From: Paractinoplanes maris
GTDB taxonomy: Bacteria > Actinomycetota > Actinomycetes > Mycobacteriales > Micromonosporaceae
NCBI RefSeq assembly: GCF_023544465.1
Contig: NZ_JALPVL010000005.1
Location: 372,001-436,000 of the forward strand
Direction of reading: 5' to 3'
Length of the DNA: 64,000 nucleotides
The notes under the pieces are model-generated. The model saw only the letters and a list, made by a program, of their open reading frames with translations. It was not told the origin of the DNA and searched no databases. Position 1 is the first letter of the stretch, and every line of letters begins with the position of its first letter. Position numbers and translations under genes: made by a program. Below are positions 45,886-53,735 of this stretch, piece after piece.

Positions 45886-46566
45886 GCTCGTGCAGACGCA
45901 AGCCTTGTTGCCGTCCTGATCGGCGATGACCGTGAACGAAGGCGCCTGGCTGTCGTCGACGATGACGCCACCGGCGGCCACGGCGGCGGCGATGCGCTGA
46001 TCGGCCACCTCGGGCGCCACCCAGACGTCGAGATGGAAGCGCTGCCGCGGGGTCTCGTGCTCGTCGGTGTCCTGGAACCACAGGATCGGCACCCGGCCGG
46101 TGACATCGCGGACGTCGTCGCCGGTCGTGCCGCGGCCGTGGGCCTCGGTACCGCCGGTCAGCAGGGCTGCCCACATCGGCGCGATCGCCTTGGCGTGCGC
46201 GGTGTCGAGGGCGAGCTCGATCGTCGTGATCGAGCCCGGATCGGCGGCCACGCCCTGGCCGGCGGCAATCTCGGTGATGCGCCGGGCGAGGTCGACATCC
46301 TGCTGGGTCACCCATTCGACGACGTGCTCGGCCCCCTCGTGGCGATAGATCGCGTCGTCACTGATCAGCTTGAGATCGACGTAGCCGTCCCCCATCGCCA
46401 CCCGCGGGTGGTGCCCGAGCGTGTCACCGGCCTCGGCCACCTCCGCCAGGAACCGCACGCCCGCCGCGAAACCGTCGATGACATAGCGCGCGTGCAGCCC
46501 CTGACCCAGCTTGCGCCAGTCGGCCGGCGCGGCCTCGGTGATCTGCTCATCGGTCAACATGTCCAT
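45877..46566 (-). CDS. pterin-4a-carbinolamine dehydratase fused to a VOC domain
   Basis: A 229-residue fusion. Residues 1-100 are a PCD/DCoH domain (LTDEQITEAAPADWRKLG, GHHPRVAMGDGYVDLKLI with the HHP motif). Residues 105-229 are a VOC domain (TTIELALDTAHAKAIAPMWAALLTGG, FQDTDEHETPRQRFHLDVWVAPE). The dehydratase recycles 4a-hydroxytetrahydropterin after aromatic amino-acid hydroxylation. The role of the VOC half is unknown. ATG 46566 follows a TACGGT box by 7 nt. Confidence 0.8.
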   Translation of the reverse strand: MDMLTDEQITEAAPADWRKLGQGLHARYVIDGFAAGVRFLAEVAEAGDTLGHHPRVAMGDGYVDLKLISDDAIYRHEGAEHVVEWVTQQDVDLARRITEIAAGQGVAADPGSITTIELALDTAHAKAIAPMWAALLTGGTEAHGRGTTGDDVRDVTGRVPILWFQDTDEHETPRQRFHLDVWVAPEVADQRIAAAVAAGGVIVDDSQAPSFTVIADQDGNKACVCTSSR

Positions 46567-46573
46567 GACGGCC

Positions 46574-46579
46574 ACCGTA
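46574..46579 (-). promoter_or_regulatory. putative leaderless -10 box (TACGGT)
   Basis: TACGGT on the minus strand, 7 nt before ATG 46566. It faces the TACCAT box of the divergent gene 33 nt away. Confidence 0.4.
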
Positions 46580-46611
46580 GGACGGTTTCCGGACGATCGG
46601 CTTCCGGTACG

Positions 46612-46617
46612 TACCAT
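46612..46617 (+). promoter_or_regulatory. putative leaderless -10 box (TACCAT)
   Basis: TACCAT lies 8 nt before ATG 46626 with no ribosome site between. Confidence 0.35.
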
Positions 46618-46625
46618 GCTTTCCC

Positions 46626-46883
46626 ATGAGCGAACCCGAGGCCGGCGAGGTGCACCGGGCCGTCGTGGCCCTCACCCCTTTCGTACGGCGGTGGGACCTC
46701 CCGCTCAACCCCGAGGACATGGAGGAGCTGGCGTACGCCCTGCTGTTCCATGCCCGATCGCCGCTCCCGCTCGACGAGATCCCGGCCGCCGTCGACCGGC
46801 AGATCGACCAGCACGAGGAGCGGGCCCGGCAACTCTTCGAGGCCATGGGCCGGGCTCACACCGCCGATCCGCCGACGTCGTAG
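46626..46883 (+). CDS. small helical protein, unknown function
   Basis: An 85-residue soluble protein with predicted helices and an acidic-amphipathic pattern (LNPEDMEELAYALLFHARSPLPLDEIPAAVDRQIDQHEERARQLFEAM). I recognise no family. It converges with the RarA-C-like gene with only 9 nt between stops. Confidence 0.5.
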   Translation: MSEPEAGEVHRAVVALTPFVRRWDLPLNPEDMEELAYALLFHARSPLPLDEIPAAVDRQIDQHEERARQLFEAMGRAHTADPPTS

Positions 46884-46892
46884 CCCGGCCGG

Positions 46893-47447
46893 TCAGCGCG
46901 TCCCGCGGTGGATGGCGATCAGCTCCTCGCGGTACGAATGGTCGGCGCTCTCGCTCTCGTTGGTGACCCGCGCGCCGTTGGCCCACCACTGCGGCAGGCC
47001 ACGACCCATCTCCTGGCCCGCCTTGGTGTGCACGCAAAGCGCGTAATCGGGCACCTCGACCACGAGGTCGCCGCGCTCGACCCGGGTGGCCACCAGGTCG
47101 GCGTGCTCGGAACTGCTGCGATCCTTCCGGGCCAGCGCGAGATAGCGGACGGCGTGCACGGCCATCATGGTGTCCCCGCCGGGAGTGGCGTCGAAGTTGC
47201 GCTCGAGGCACTCCACCAGCAGCGGGGCCATCGGCTCACCCAAGCCGATGTCCTCGACCGCGATCAGCTTGAGGCGGCGCCAGAGGTGCTCGGCCACCTC
47301 GGCCGAGGTCGACAGCATCTCGTACGCGGCGAGGACCGCGTTGTCCACGTGACAACGACGGATTTCCTTCTGCAGAACGGAGACGAGCTGATCGACCGGA
47401 ATGCCGCGTGGCGACACCATGGCGGCGTAGGGATCCTCGTGAGTCAT
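46893..47447 (-). CDS. stand-alone RarA/MgsA C-terminal-domain-like protein
   Basis: A 184-residue all-helical protein resembling the C-terminal oligomerisation region of RarA/MgsA ATPases (VSVLQKEIRRCHVDNAVLAAYEMLSTS, WRRLKLIAVEDIGLGEPMAP, AVHAVRYLALARKD). It has no ATPase domain, Walker motifs or signal peptide. It might bind full-length RarA or stalled-fork DNA; that is inference. ATG 47447 has AGGA 6 nt upstream. Confidence 0.65.
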   Translation of the reverse strand: MTHEDPYAAMVSPRGIPVDQLVSVLQKEIRRCHVDNAVLAAYEMLSTSAEVAEHLWRRLKLIAVEDIGLGEPMAPLLVECLERNFDATPGGDTMMAVHAVRYLALARKDRSSSEHADLVATRVERGDLVVEVPDYALCVHTKAGQEMGRGLPQWWANGARVTNESESADHSYREELIAIHRGTR

Positions 47448-47546
47448 GGCTGTCCTGCCTTCCGTGTCGCGTTGATGGCGCGTCCGGGATCCGGAAGGGG
47501 CCTGACCAACGGCATCACAACACACCGCGCCCCGCGCCCGCAACCG

Positions 47547-48443
47547 TCAGAACGCGAAGCGGACGCCGGTCAGCTCCTCGGCCGCGGCCCACAACCGGCG
47601 GCCGACGGCCGGGTCGGCGGCCTCGCGGCTCAGCCGGGCCTCGGCCACCCGGCCCCGCATCTCCCACGGCCCGGACGGGCCGAAGAACTGACCGCCGCGC
47701 ACGGTCGGATCGGTCGCGGCCCGCAGCTGCGGCAGCGCTCCCTGCTCGACCGGCTGGGTCATCAGCAGCCCCACCCGGGCGATCACCCGCCCCAGCCGTC
47801 CGCGGTGCTCCCAGGCTCGTGGGGTCAGGTTGGTGCGGCTGATGCCGGGGTGGGCCAGCGTGCTGACGATCGGTGACCCGGCGGCGCGCAGCCGGCGGTC
47901 CAGCTCGACCCCGAAGATCGTGGTGGCGAGCTTGGACCGGCCGTAGGCGGGTGCGGCCTTGAAGTCGCGCTCGAACATCAGGTCGTCGAAATCCAGGTGG
48001 GCGTTCCGGTGGGTGATCGAGCTCAGGCTGACCACCCGGGGCTCCTTGGCCTCGGCCAGCTTGCCCAGCAGCAGGCCGGTCAGCGCGAAATGGCCCAGCA
48101 TGTTGGTGCCGATCTGCAGTTCGAAGCCGTCGGCGGTGGTCCGGCGCGGGCCGAGCAGGACCAGGCCGGCGTTGTTGACGAGCAGGTCGACGGCCGGCAG
48201 TTGCGCGGCGAAGGCCCGTACCGAAGCCAGCGAAGCCAGATCGAGCTCGCGCACCTCCACATCGCCGCCGATCCGGCGGGCGGCGGCCTGGCCGGCTTCG
48301 GTGTTGCGGACGGCCAGCACGACGTGCGCGCCGTGCCGGGCCAGCTGGGTCGCGGTGATCAGGCCGAGGCCCGAGTTGGCGCCGGTCACGACGGCGACCC
48401 GGCCGTTCTGGGCGGGGATCCGGTCGGCGGTCCAGGCGTTCAT
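47547..48443 (-). CDS. short-chain dehydrogenase (retinol-dehydrogenase-like)
   Basis: A 298-residue SDR: VVTGANSGLGLITATQLARHGAHVV, NNAGLV, SLSSITH with the catalytic Ser, and YGRSK for Tyr/Lys. This length and the C-terminal region are typical of actinobacterial SDRs annotated as retinol or protochlorophyllide-type reductases. AGGAG lies 6 nt before ATG 48443. It is divergent, over 123 bp, from an MmyB-type HTH regulator that probably controls it. Confidence 0.85.
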   Translation of the reverse strand: MNAWTADRIPAQNGRVAVVTGANSGLGLITATQLARHGAHVVLAVRNTEAGQAAARRIGGDVEVRELDLASLASVRAFAAQLPAVDLLVNNAGLVLLGPRRTTADGFELQIGTNMLGHFALTGLLLGKLAEAKEPRVVSLSSITHRNAHLDFDDLMFERDFKAAPAYGRSKLATTIFGVELDRRLRAAGSPIVSTLAHPGISRTNLTPRAWEHRGRLGRVIARVGLLMTQPVEQGALPQLRAATDPTVRGGQFFGPSGPWEMRGRVAEARLSREAADPAVGRRLWAAAEELTGVRFAF

Positions 48444-48566
48444 GTGCGGCTCCTGAGGTCGAGGTGAGGACGACGCTAGGAGCGATCCGGGCGGGTTCGG
48501 TCGTGCCCGCCTGCCTAGGTTCAACAGTCCTACCCAGGTGGTCCGGCCAGGCGGCACACTTGCGGC

Positions 48567-49421
48567 ATGACCCATCCGTACGCTCGTGAGCTCGGCGATT
48601 TCCTGCGGGCGCGCCGCAGCCGCCTCCACCCGCGCGACGTCGGGCTCGAGCCGGGCGGCCGGCGCAAGGTCACCGGGCTGCGCCGTGAGGAGCTGGCCCT
48701 GCTGGCCGGGCTGAGCACCGATTACTACCAGCGGATGGAGCAGGGCCGCGAGGTCCGCCCGTCCGACGACGTGCTCGATGCGATCGCCGGCGCGCTCGTG
48801 CTCGACGAGGAGGAACGCCGGCACCTGTTCGCGCTGGCCCAGGCCGCCCGGCGCCCGGTGCCGGTGCGGCCGCCCGTCGCGGAGAGGGTGCCCGAGAGCA
48901 CCCGGCGGCTGCTGCAGGTGATGGACACCCCCGCGGTGGTGCTCGGCCGGCACCTCGACCTGCTGGCGTGGAACCCGATGGCCCAGGCTCTGCTGGGCGA
49001 TCCGGCGGGCCTGCCGGCCGAGCGGCTCAACATGCTCCTGCTGATGTTCGACGACACGATGACCGGCGACCGCAGCTGCCCCGACTGGGAGCAGCAGGCC
49101 CTCGACTACATCGGCATGATGCGCGCCGCCGTCGCCACCGACCCGGCTCACCCCCGGGCCACCGCGATCGTGGGTGAGCTGAGCATTCGCAGCGCCGAGT
49201 TCCGCCGGCTGTGGGCCCGGCACGACGTCCGCCGGTCGGTCAGCGGCAGCAAGACGTTCCGCAATCCCGAGGTGGGCGAGCTCGACCTCGACTGGGACAC
49301 CTATCCCCTGCCCGGCGATCCCGGGCCCGTGATGCTGGTCTGGACGGCCGAGCCGGGCAGCGCCCACGCCGACCGGTTGCGGCTGCTGGCGTCCCTGCAG
49401 GCGACGAGGACCAGCACTTAA
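48567..49421 (+). CDS. HTH regulator with MmyB-like ligand-binding domain
   Basis: A 284-residue protein of the same family as that at 2453: XRE helix-turn-helix (GLRREELALLAGLSTDYYQRMEQGR) and MmyB-type domain (DLLAWNPMAQALLG, AHPRATAIVGELSIRSAEFRRLW). The divergent SDR gene is the likely target. In the intergenic region the near-repeats CTAGGT and CCAGGT (about 48516-48540) are candidate sites. Confidence 0.85.
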   Translation: MTHPYARELGDFLRARRSRLHPRDVGLEPGGRRKVTGLRREELALLAGLSTDYYQRMEQGREVRPSDDVLDAIAGALVLDEEERRHLFALAQAARRPVPVRPPVAERVPESTRRLLQVMDTPAVVLGRHLDLLAWNPMAQALLGDPAGLPAERLNMLLLMFDDTMTGDRSCPDWEQQALDYIGMMRAAVATDPAHPRATAIVGELSIRSAEFRRLWARHDVRRSVSGSKTFRNPEVGELDLDWDTYPLPGDPGPVMLVWTAEPGSAHADRLRLLASLQATRTST

Positions 49422-49463
49422 GATGCCCACAACGATCATGCTCGATGCGGTGGGAGATGTGGG

Positions 49464-49967
49464 ATGTCGTACGGGGGTACGCCTGTCGATCAGGTGAGAA
49501 GGAGACCGACGATCCTGGAGGTCGGCGCGAGTCTGCTGGCGGTCGTCGGCGTGCTGAGCGTGGGCCGGGTGGCATACGGCGTGGTGGTGAACCTGGGCCA
49601 GGATCAGTGGAGCTCCGGCGCCCGCGCGGTGTTCCTGTTCCTCAACTCGATCGTGCTGATCTTCGCGCTGTTTCTCCTGGTGCTCGCCCACCAGGTGCGG
49701 CGGGGCCGGCAGTGGGCCTGGATCGTCAGCATGATCATGCTGCCGTTCACGACGCTGGTCGGCGGCCTGATGCTGCTCCTCACCGCGCTGAGCGGTGCCA
49801 TCCCCTTCGCCGGCATCGCTGTCGTGGCGACGTCGCTGGCCGCCCTGCTGGTGCTGACCCTCCCCCGCGCGGTCCGCGACTTCTTCCTGCGCAACCCACC
49901 CCCGGCGCCGCCCCAGCACCAGCCGTGGGCCGCCGCTCAGGGCCAGCCGTGGGGGCCGGGCCGATAG
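49464..49967 (+). CDS. four-helix membrane protein, unknown function
   Basis: A 167-residue protein with four hydrophobic segments (about 18-40, 53-75, 82-107 and 110-132) and a Pro/Gln-rich cytoplasmic tail (PPPAPPQHQPWAAAQGQPWG). GGGAG lies 8 nt before ATG 49464. It resembles many small actinobacterial membrane proteins with proline-rich ends, but I cannot name it. A 54-bp repeat array begins at or just after its stop. Confidence 0.6.
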   Translation: MSYGGTPVDQVRRRPTILEVGASLLAVVGVLSVGRVAYGVVVNLGQDQWSSGARAVFLFLNSIVLIFALFLLVLAHQVRRGRQWAWIVSMIMLPFTTLVGGLMLLLTALSGAIPFAGIAVVATSLAALLVLTLPRAVRDFFLRNPPPAPPQHQPWAAAQGQPWGPGR

Positions 49968-50214
49968 CGACCGCGTACTCCAGCCGGGCGGGCCGGCAAC
50001 GCCCCGACCTGCTACAACCGCGCACTCAGCCGGGGTGACGCCCGGCCGGAAAGGCGTCGTCCAGCTGCGACCGCGTACTCGAGCCGGGTCGACGCCGCGC
50101 CCGTAACGCCACAACCGGCTACGACCTCGCAGTCCGGCCGGATCGACGCCGGGCCGGCAAAGCCACAGCCGGCTACAACCGGCGTACTCGAGTTGGGTGG
50201 ACGCCGGGTGCTGG
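49962..50214. repeat. 54-bp imperfect tandem repeat array
   Basis: Four full units begin at 49971 (47 bp), 50018 (53), 50071 (54) and 50125 (54), with a fifth partial unit at 50179. Each begins near CCGCGTACTC and ends near GGCTACAA or GGCTACGA. The 3' end of the preceding gene (GGCCGATAGCGA) resembles the end of a unit. A unit of 18 codons leaves minus-strand frames open, but no protein family is visible there. Confidence 0.75.
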
Positions 50215-50343
50215 AGCTGGAGTGCGAACACGGGTGCGGAGGGCGGCCGCTTAGAACTGAGCTGGCCGACAACAACAACCGAGGGCCGGACACTGCCCGG
50301 AACAGAACAGAGCCAGATCCCGACTCGGGCCGCGCCAAATGCG

Positions 50344-50500
50344 GAGCCGAGCCGAGCCAACCGAGACGAGACGAGCCGCGCCGGGCCGAGCCGAGCCGGG
50401 CCGAGCCGGGCCGAGCCGGGCCGAGCCGGGCCGGGCCGAGCCGGGCCGAGCCGGGCCGGGCCGAGCCGGGCCGGGCCGGGCCGAGCCGGATTCGGGGCAG
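50344..50500. repeat. CCGAG/CCGGG pentanucleotide array
   Basis: About 150 bp is built almost wholly from 5-bp CCGAG and CCGGG units, clearest at 50380-50490, where they alternate as a 10-bp unit. It lies in the 622-bp gene-free stretch 49968-50589. The rest of that stretch (50215-50343 and 50501-50589) shows no gene. Confidence 0.8.
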
Positions 50501-50589
50501 AGCAAAGCCGGATTCGGCGGCGGGCGGCTGGATCGTGGGGCGGACCGAACTGGATCGCGCGGGAGCCGTTTGGTGGTGCGCTGGCTTGG

Positions 50590-51218
50590 TCAGGACAGAT
50601 GGTCTTCGGTGGTCGTCGAGTGCTCGAGGGCCGGGGCGGCGGGGCGGGTTGCGTATTGGTCGACGGCGCGGGCTACGAGGGTCAGGACCACGGCGTTGAG
50701 GCAGTGCCACAGCCAGTGGTGCCGGTGGGGATTGCGGCGCAGAGGGGGGTGTCGAGGGTGCGCAGGGTGAGGGAGACGGTGAAGACGGTGGCGGCTATGG
50801 CCAGCAAGCGGTCGCGCAGGGCGATGGCGAAGGCGGCCAACGTGAGCAAGGCCGGTAAGTAGCCGCCCAGGGCACCGCGCAGGAGCAGGGTGACCAGCAG
50901 CGCGAAGGCGACGAAGGCTGGGACGGCCAGCCACGCGTGGGAGCGGCGCACCTGTAGGCCGTGGCGGGTCAGCAGGACGATCGCGGTCAGGACGGAGGCC
51001 AGGATCGAGAGGGTGTCGAGGGCGGCGGTCGCGGTTGTCGCGAATGTGTGGAAGGCCAGGCTGCACAAGCCCACGACGGCGAGTAGGACCGGCAGCAGGA
51101 GTGAGCGTGGGCGGCGGGCGATCAGCAATGCGGCGGCCACTAGGAACGCCGCGTTGCTGAGGGCGTTGAGGGGTTCACCGAGCAGGCCGGGGGCGAGCCG
51201 CTCGCAATATCCGTCCAC
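50590..51218 (-). pseudogene. ceramidase-like membrane protein with a 1-nt frameshift
   Basis: From GTG 51218 the frame reads YCERLAPGLLGEPLNALSNAAFL, LAFHTFATTATAALDTL and about six helices, as in alkaline ceramidase/CREST-type hydrolases. At about 50718 the frame breaks. As given, it ends CAAIPTGTTGCGTASTPWS (stop 50682). One extra C restores THWLWHCLNAVVLTLVARAVDQ, including the family's metal-binding H-x-x-x-H, and then runs to a stop at 50590. It is either a recent mutation or an assembly error. The unshifted product would lack the metal site. Confidence 0.65.
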
Positions 51219-51224
51219 GCGACG

Positions 51225-51230
51225 ACCGTA
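51225..51230 (-). promoter_or_regulatory. putative leaderless -10 box (TACGGT)
   Basis: TACGGT lies 6 nt before GTG 51218. It favours that GTG over upstream in-frame starts. Confidence 0.4.
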
Positions 51231-51320
51231 GTGAGGCAACGTGAACAGCGCGGAACGGCGCCACGCCCGCCGAGTGGCGCCGTTGCCGGCTCGGCGGGCG
51301 TGGTGGTCGGTGTCCGGCGT

Positions 51321-51487
51321 CGAGCGCTGGAGAAGAGCGTCGAGCACGAGAGAAAGGCGTCGAGCACGAGAGGAGTGGATCGACCCCGAGAGAAGGGCGT
51401 CGAGCGCGAAACAAGAGCGTCGAGCGCGAAACAGAAGCGTCGAGCGCGAGGAAAGAGCGTCGAGCGGAAAAGCGTCAGGCGTCCAGC
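51321..51487 (-). repeat. 20-bp tandem repeat array at the amidohydrolase 3' end
   Basis: Seven units of exactly 20 bp start every 20 nt from 51321 to 51441, with an eighth partial. On the minus strand each contains GCTCGACGC followed by a pyrimidine-rich half. The last coding bases and stop of the amidohydrolase gene (GCTGGACGCCTGACGC, minus strand) look like the founding copy. Confidence 0.8.
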
Positions 51488-52467
51488 TTCAGCAGGCGGG
51501 CTGCTGTCTCGCCTCGGATGGAGTCGCGGACCTTTTCGTCGAGGCGGGCGGTGGCGATCTGGTCCAGGGGGTCGTAGTGGCCCATGTCGAACGGGTAGTC
51601 GGTGCCGATCACCACGTGGTCGGCGCCCATCTGCTGCACCAGGAACTCCAGGTGGGGGGCGTCGAAGACCAGGCAGTCCACGTAGATCTGCTTCAGGTAC
51701 TCCGACGGCGGGCGGCTGATGTGGTGGCGGCCTTCGGGGCGCAGCTCGTACGCGTGGTCCATGCGCGACGAATAGAACGGCAGGTAACCGCCGCCGTGCA
51801 CGGCCACCAGCTTGAGGCCGGGGAATTCCTCGAGCACGCCACCGTGAATGATCTTGGTCAGGGCGACCGTCGTGTCGAGCGGGTTGCCGATCACGTTGGT
51901 CAGGTAGTACTTGCGCAGGCGCTCGCCGCCGGTGAAACCGTTGGGGTGCAGCATCACGACGACGTCGAGCTCCTCCGCCTTGGCGAAGAACGGGCGGAAC
52001 CGCCGGTCGTCGAGGTCGAGCCCCATGACGTTCGTGTTGATCTCGACGCCGCGGAAGTCGTATTCGCGCACACACCGTTCCAGTTCGGCGACCGCGGCCG
52101 ACACGTCCTGCATCGGCACCGTCGCCAGGCCCACGAAGCGGTCCGGATGACCGGCCACGATCTTGGACAGGTTGTCGTTCTGCATCTGCGCCAGCGAAAG
52201 ACCGAGCGCCGGGTCGGTCCAGTAGAAGTAGCCGGCCGGCGCCACCGAGATGGCCTGCACGTCGATGCCCATCCGGTCGAGGTCGGCGATCCGGCGCTCG
52301 GGATCGGTCGCCTGCGGCATGATCTCGCGGACGTGCTCGACCTGATACGCGTTGGTCTCGTCCCCGCCGTAGTAGGTGAACGGGTCCATCTCGGGCGACA
52401 TCAGCCCGTTCACCAGCGGCAGCGTGTCGGGCAGGATGACGTGGCCGTGTATGTCGACGGTTCGCAC
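51475..52467 (-). CDS. amidohydrolase, ACMSD/decarboxylase-like
   Basis: A 330-residue TIM-barrel metal enzyme beginning VRTVDIHGHVILP (H-x-H), with VAVHGGGYLPFY and VIGTDYPFDMGHYDP (metal Asp). It resembles aminocarboxymuconate-semialdehyde-decarboxylase-type amidohydrolases (amidohydrolase-2). GTG 52467 has AAGG 6 nt upstream. It is the last gene of the ABC importer operon, 11 nt after the HisD-like gene, so it should act on the imported compound or its oxidation product. Confidence 0.8.
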   Translation of the reverse strand: MRTVDIHGHVILPDTLPLVNGLMSPEMDPFTYYGGDETNAYQVEHVREIMPQATDPERRIADLDRMGIDVQAISVAPAGYFYWTDPALGLSLAQMQNDNLSKIVAGHPDRFVGLATVPMQDVSAAVAELERCVREYDFRGVEINTNVMGLDLDDRRFRPFFAKAEELDVVVMLHPNGFTGGERLRKYYLTNVIGNPLDTTVALTKIIHGGVLEEFPGLKLVAVHGGGYLPFYSSRMDHAYELRPEGRHHISRPPSEYLKQIYVDCLVFDAPHLEFLVQQMGADHVVIGTDYPFDMGHYDPLDQIATARLDEKVRDSIRGETAARLLKLDA

Positions 52468-52478
52468 AAGAAGCCTTT

Positions 52479-53735
52479 CTAGGAGACGGGGGCCCACGGC
52501 AGTGGGGCATCGGCGTACTTCGCGGCCCGGACGTCGCCGGAACGGGCGTGGCCTTCGAACAGCTCGACCCGCGCCGCCCGCCCGCACAACTCGCCCAGTT
52601 CGGCTGAGGCGGACGGTGAGGTGACCTCCTGATAGGTCACCGTGCGCAGGTACTTCCCGACCCACAGCCCACCGGTGTAGCGGGCCGCGCCCCGGGTCGG
52701 CAGCACGTGGTTCGTGCCGATCACCTTGTCCCCGTACGAGACACAGGTGCCCTCACCGAGGAAGAGCGCGCCGTAGTGCTTCATCCGGTCGAGGGCTTCC
52801 CGGGGCTCGCGCGTCAGGATCTGCACGTGCTCACTGGCGAAGGTGTCGGCCAGCGCGTACGCCTCGTCGAGCGTGGCCACCACGTGGACCTCACCGTGGT
52901 CGCGCCACGCGGGCCCGGCCATGTCGTTGGTCGGCATGCCGGGCAGGATCGCCTCGATGTGCTCGACGACCCGTTGGGCCAGCGCGGACGAGGTGGTGAT
53001 GAGCACGGCCGGCGAGTCGGGCCCGTGCTCGGCCTGGCTGAGCAGGTCGACCGCGACCACGAACGGGTCGGCCTCGTCGTCGGCCACGATCAGGATCTCG
53101 GTCGGGCCGGCGAACAGGTCGATGCCGACCGTACCGAAGAGCTGTCGCTTCGCTTCGGCCACGTACGCGTTCCCCGGCCCCGCGATGAGGTCGACCCGCC
53201 CGATGGACGCGGTGCCCAGAGCCATCGCCGCCACCGCCTGCACCCCGCCGAGCAGGAGGATCTCGTCGGCGCCGGCCAGGTGCAGCGCGGCCACCGTGGC
53301 CGGCGGGATCTCCCCGCGCAGCGGCGGGGTGCAGGCGGTGACCCGCTCCACGCCCGCGACCTTGGCCGTCACCACCGTCATGTGCGCCGATGCCGTCAGC
53401 GGATAACGGCCACCCGGCACGTACGCGCCGGAGGCCACGATCGGCAGGTGCTTGTGCCCGAGGAAGACACCCGACTGGGTCTCGATCTCGACGTCCCGCA
53501 TGCTGTCGCGCTGCGCCTGGGCGAACTGCCGCACGTTGGCCTGCACGGTCTTGATGTCGTCGATGACCGTCGACGGCACCGCGGCCACGATCTTGTCGAT
53601 CTCGGCCGCCGACAGCTGGAACGACTCGGGCGACCAGTTGTCGAACTTCTGCGAGTAGCGGCGGACCGCGTCGTCGCCGTTCGCGCGGATGTCCTCGATG
53701 ACGTCGCGGACGACCGCCTCGACCGAAGAAGTCAT
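52479..53735 (-). CDS. histidinol-dehydrogenase-family enzyme, catabolic (HpsN-like candidate)
   Basis: A 418-residue HisD-fold NAD-dependent dehydrogenase with the zinc and catalytic sites intact: SQAEHGPDS, SEHVQI, YGDKVIGTNHVLPT and EGHARS. No other his gene is near; it sits in an ABC importer operon instead. HisD homologues outside histidine synthesis include HpsN, which oxidises (R)-2,3-dihydroxypropane-1-sulfonate to sulfolactate. That role would fit the NitT/TauT-type importer, but it is inference. The gene overlaps the ATPase stop by 1 nt. Confidence 0.8.
   Translation of the reverse strand: MTSSVEAVVRDVIEDIRANGDDAVRRYSQKFDNWSPESFQLSAAEIDKIVAAVPSTVIDDIKTVQANVRQFAQAQRDSMRDVEIETQSGVFLGHKHLPIVASGAYVPGGRYPLTASAHMTVVTAKVAGVERVTACTPPLRGEIPPATVAALHLAGADEILLLGGVQAVAAMALGTASIGRVDLIAGPGNAYVAEAKRQLFGTVGIDLFAGPTEILIVADDEADPFVVAVDLLSQAEHGPDSPAVLITTSSALAQRVVEHIEAILPGMPTNDMAGPAWRDHGEVHVVATLDEAYALADTFASEHVQILTREPREALDRMKHYGALFLGEGTCVSYGDKVIGTNHVLPTRGAARYTGGLWVGKYLRTVTYQEVTSPSASAELGELCGRAARVELFEGHARSGDVRAAKYADAPLPWAPVS

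Noticed and set aside
51321-51487. The 20-bp array as a CRISPR
   Set aside because: Units are directly adjacent with no unique spacers, and no cas gene is present.
52479-53735. The HisD-family gene as part of histidine biosynthesis
   Set aside because: No other his gene adjoins it and it is embedded between an ABC ATPase and an amidohydrolase gene, so a catabolic role is more likely.
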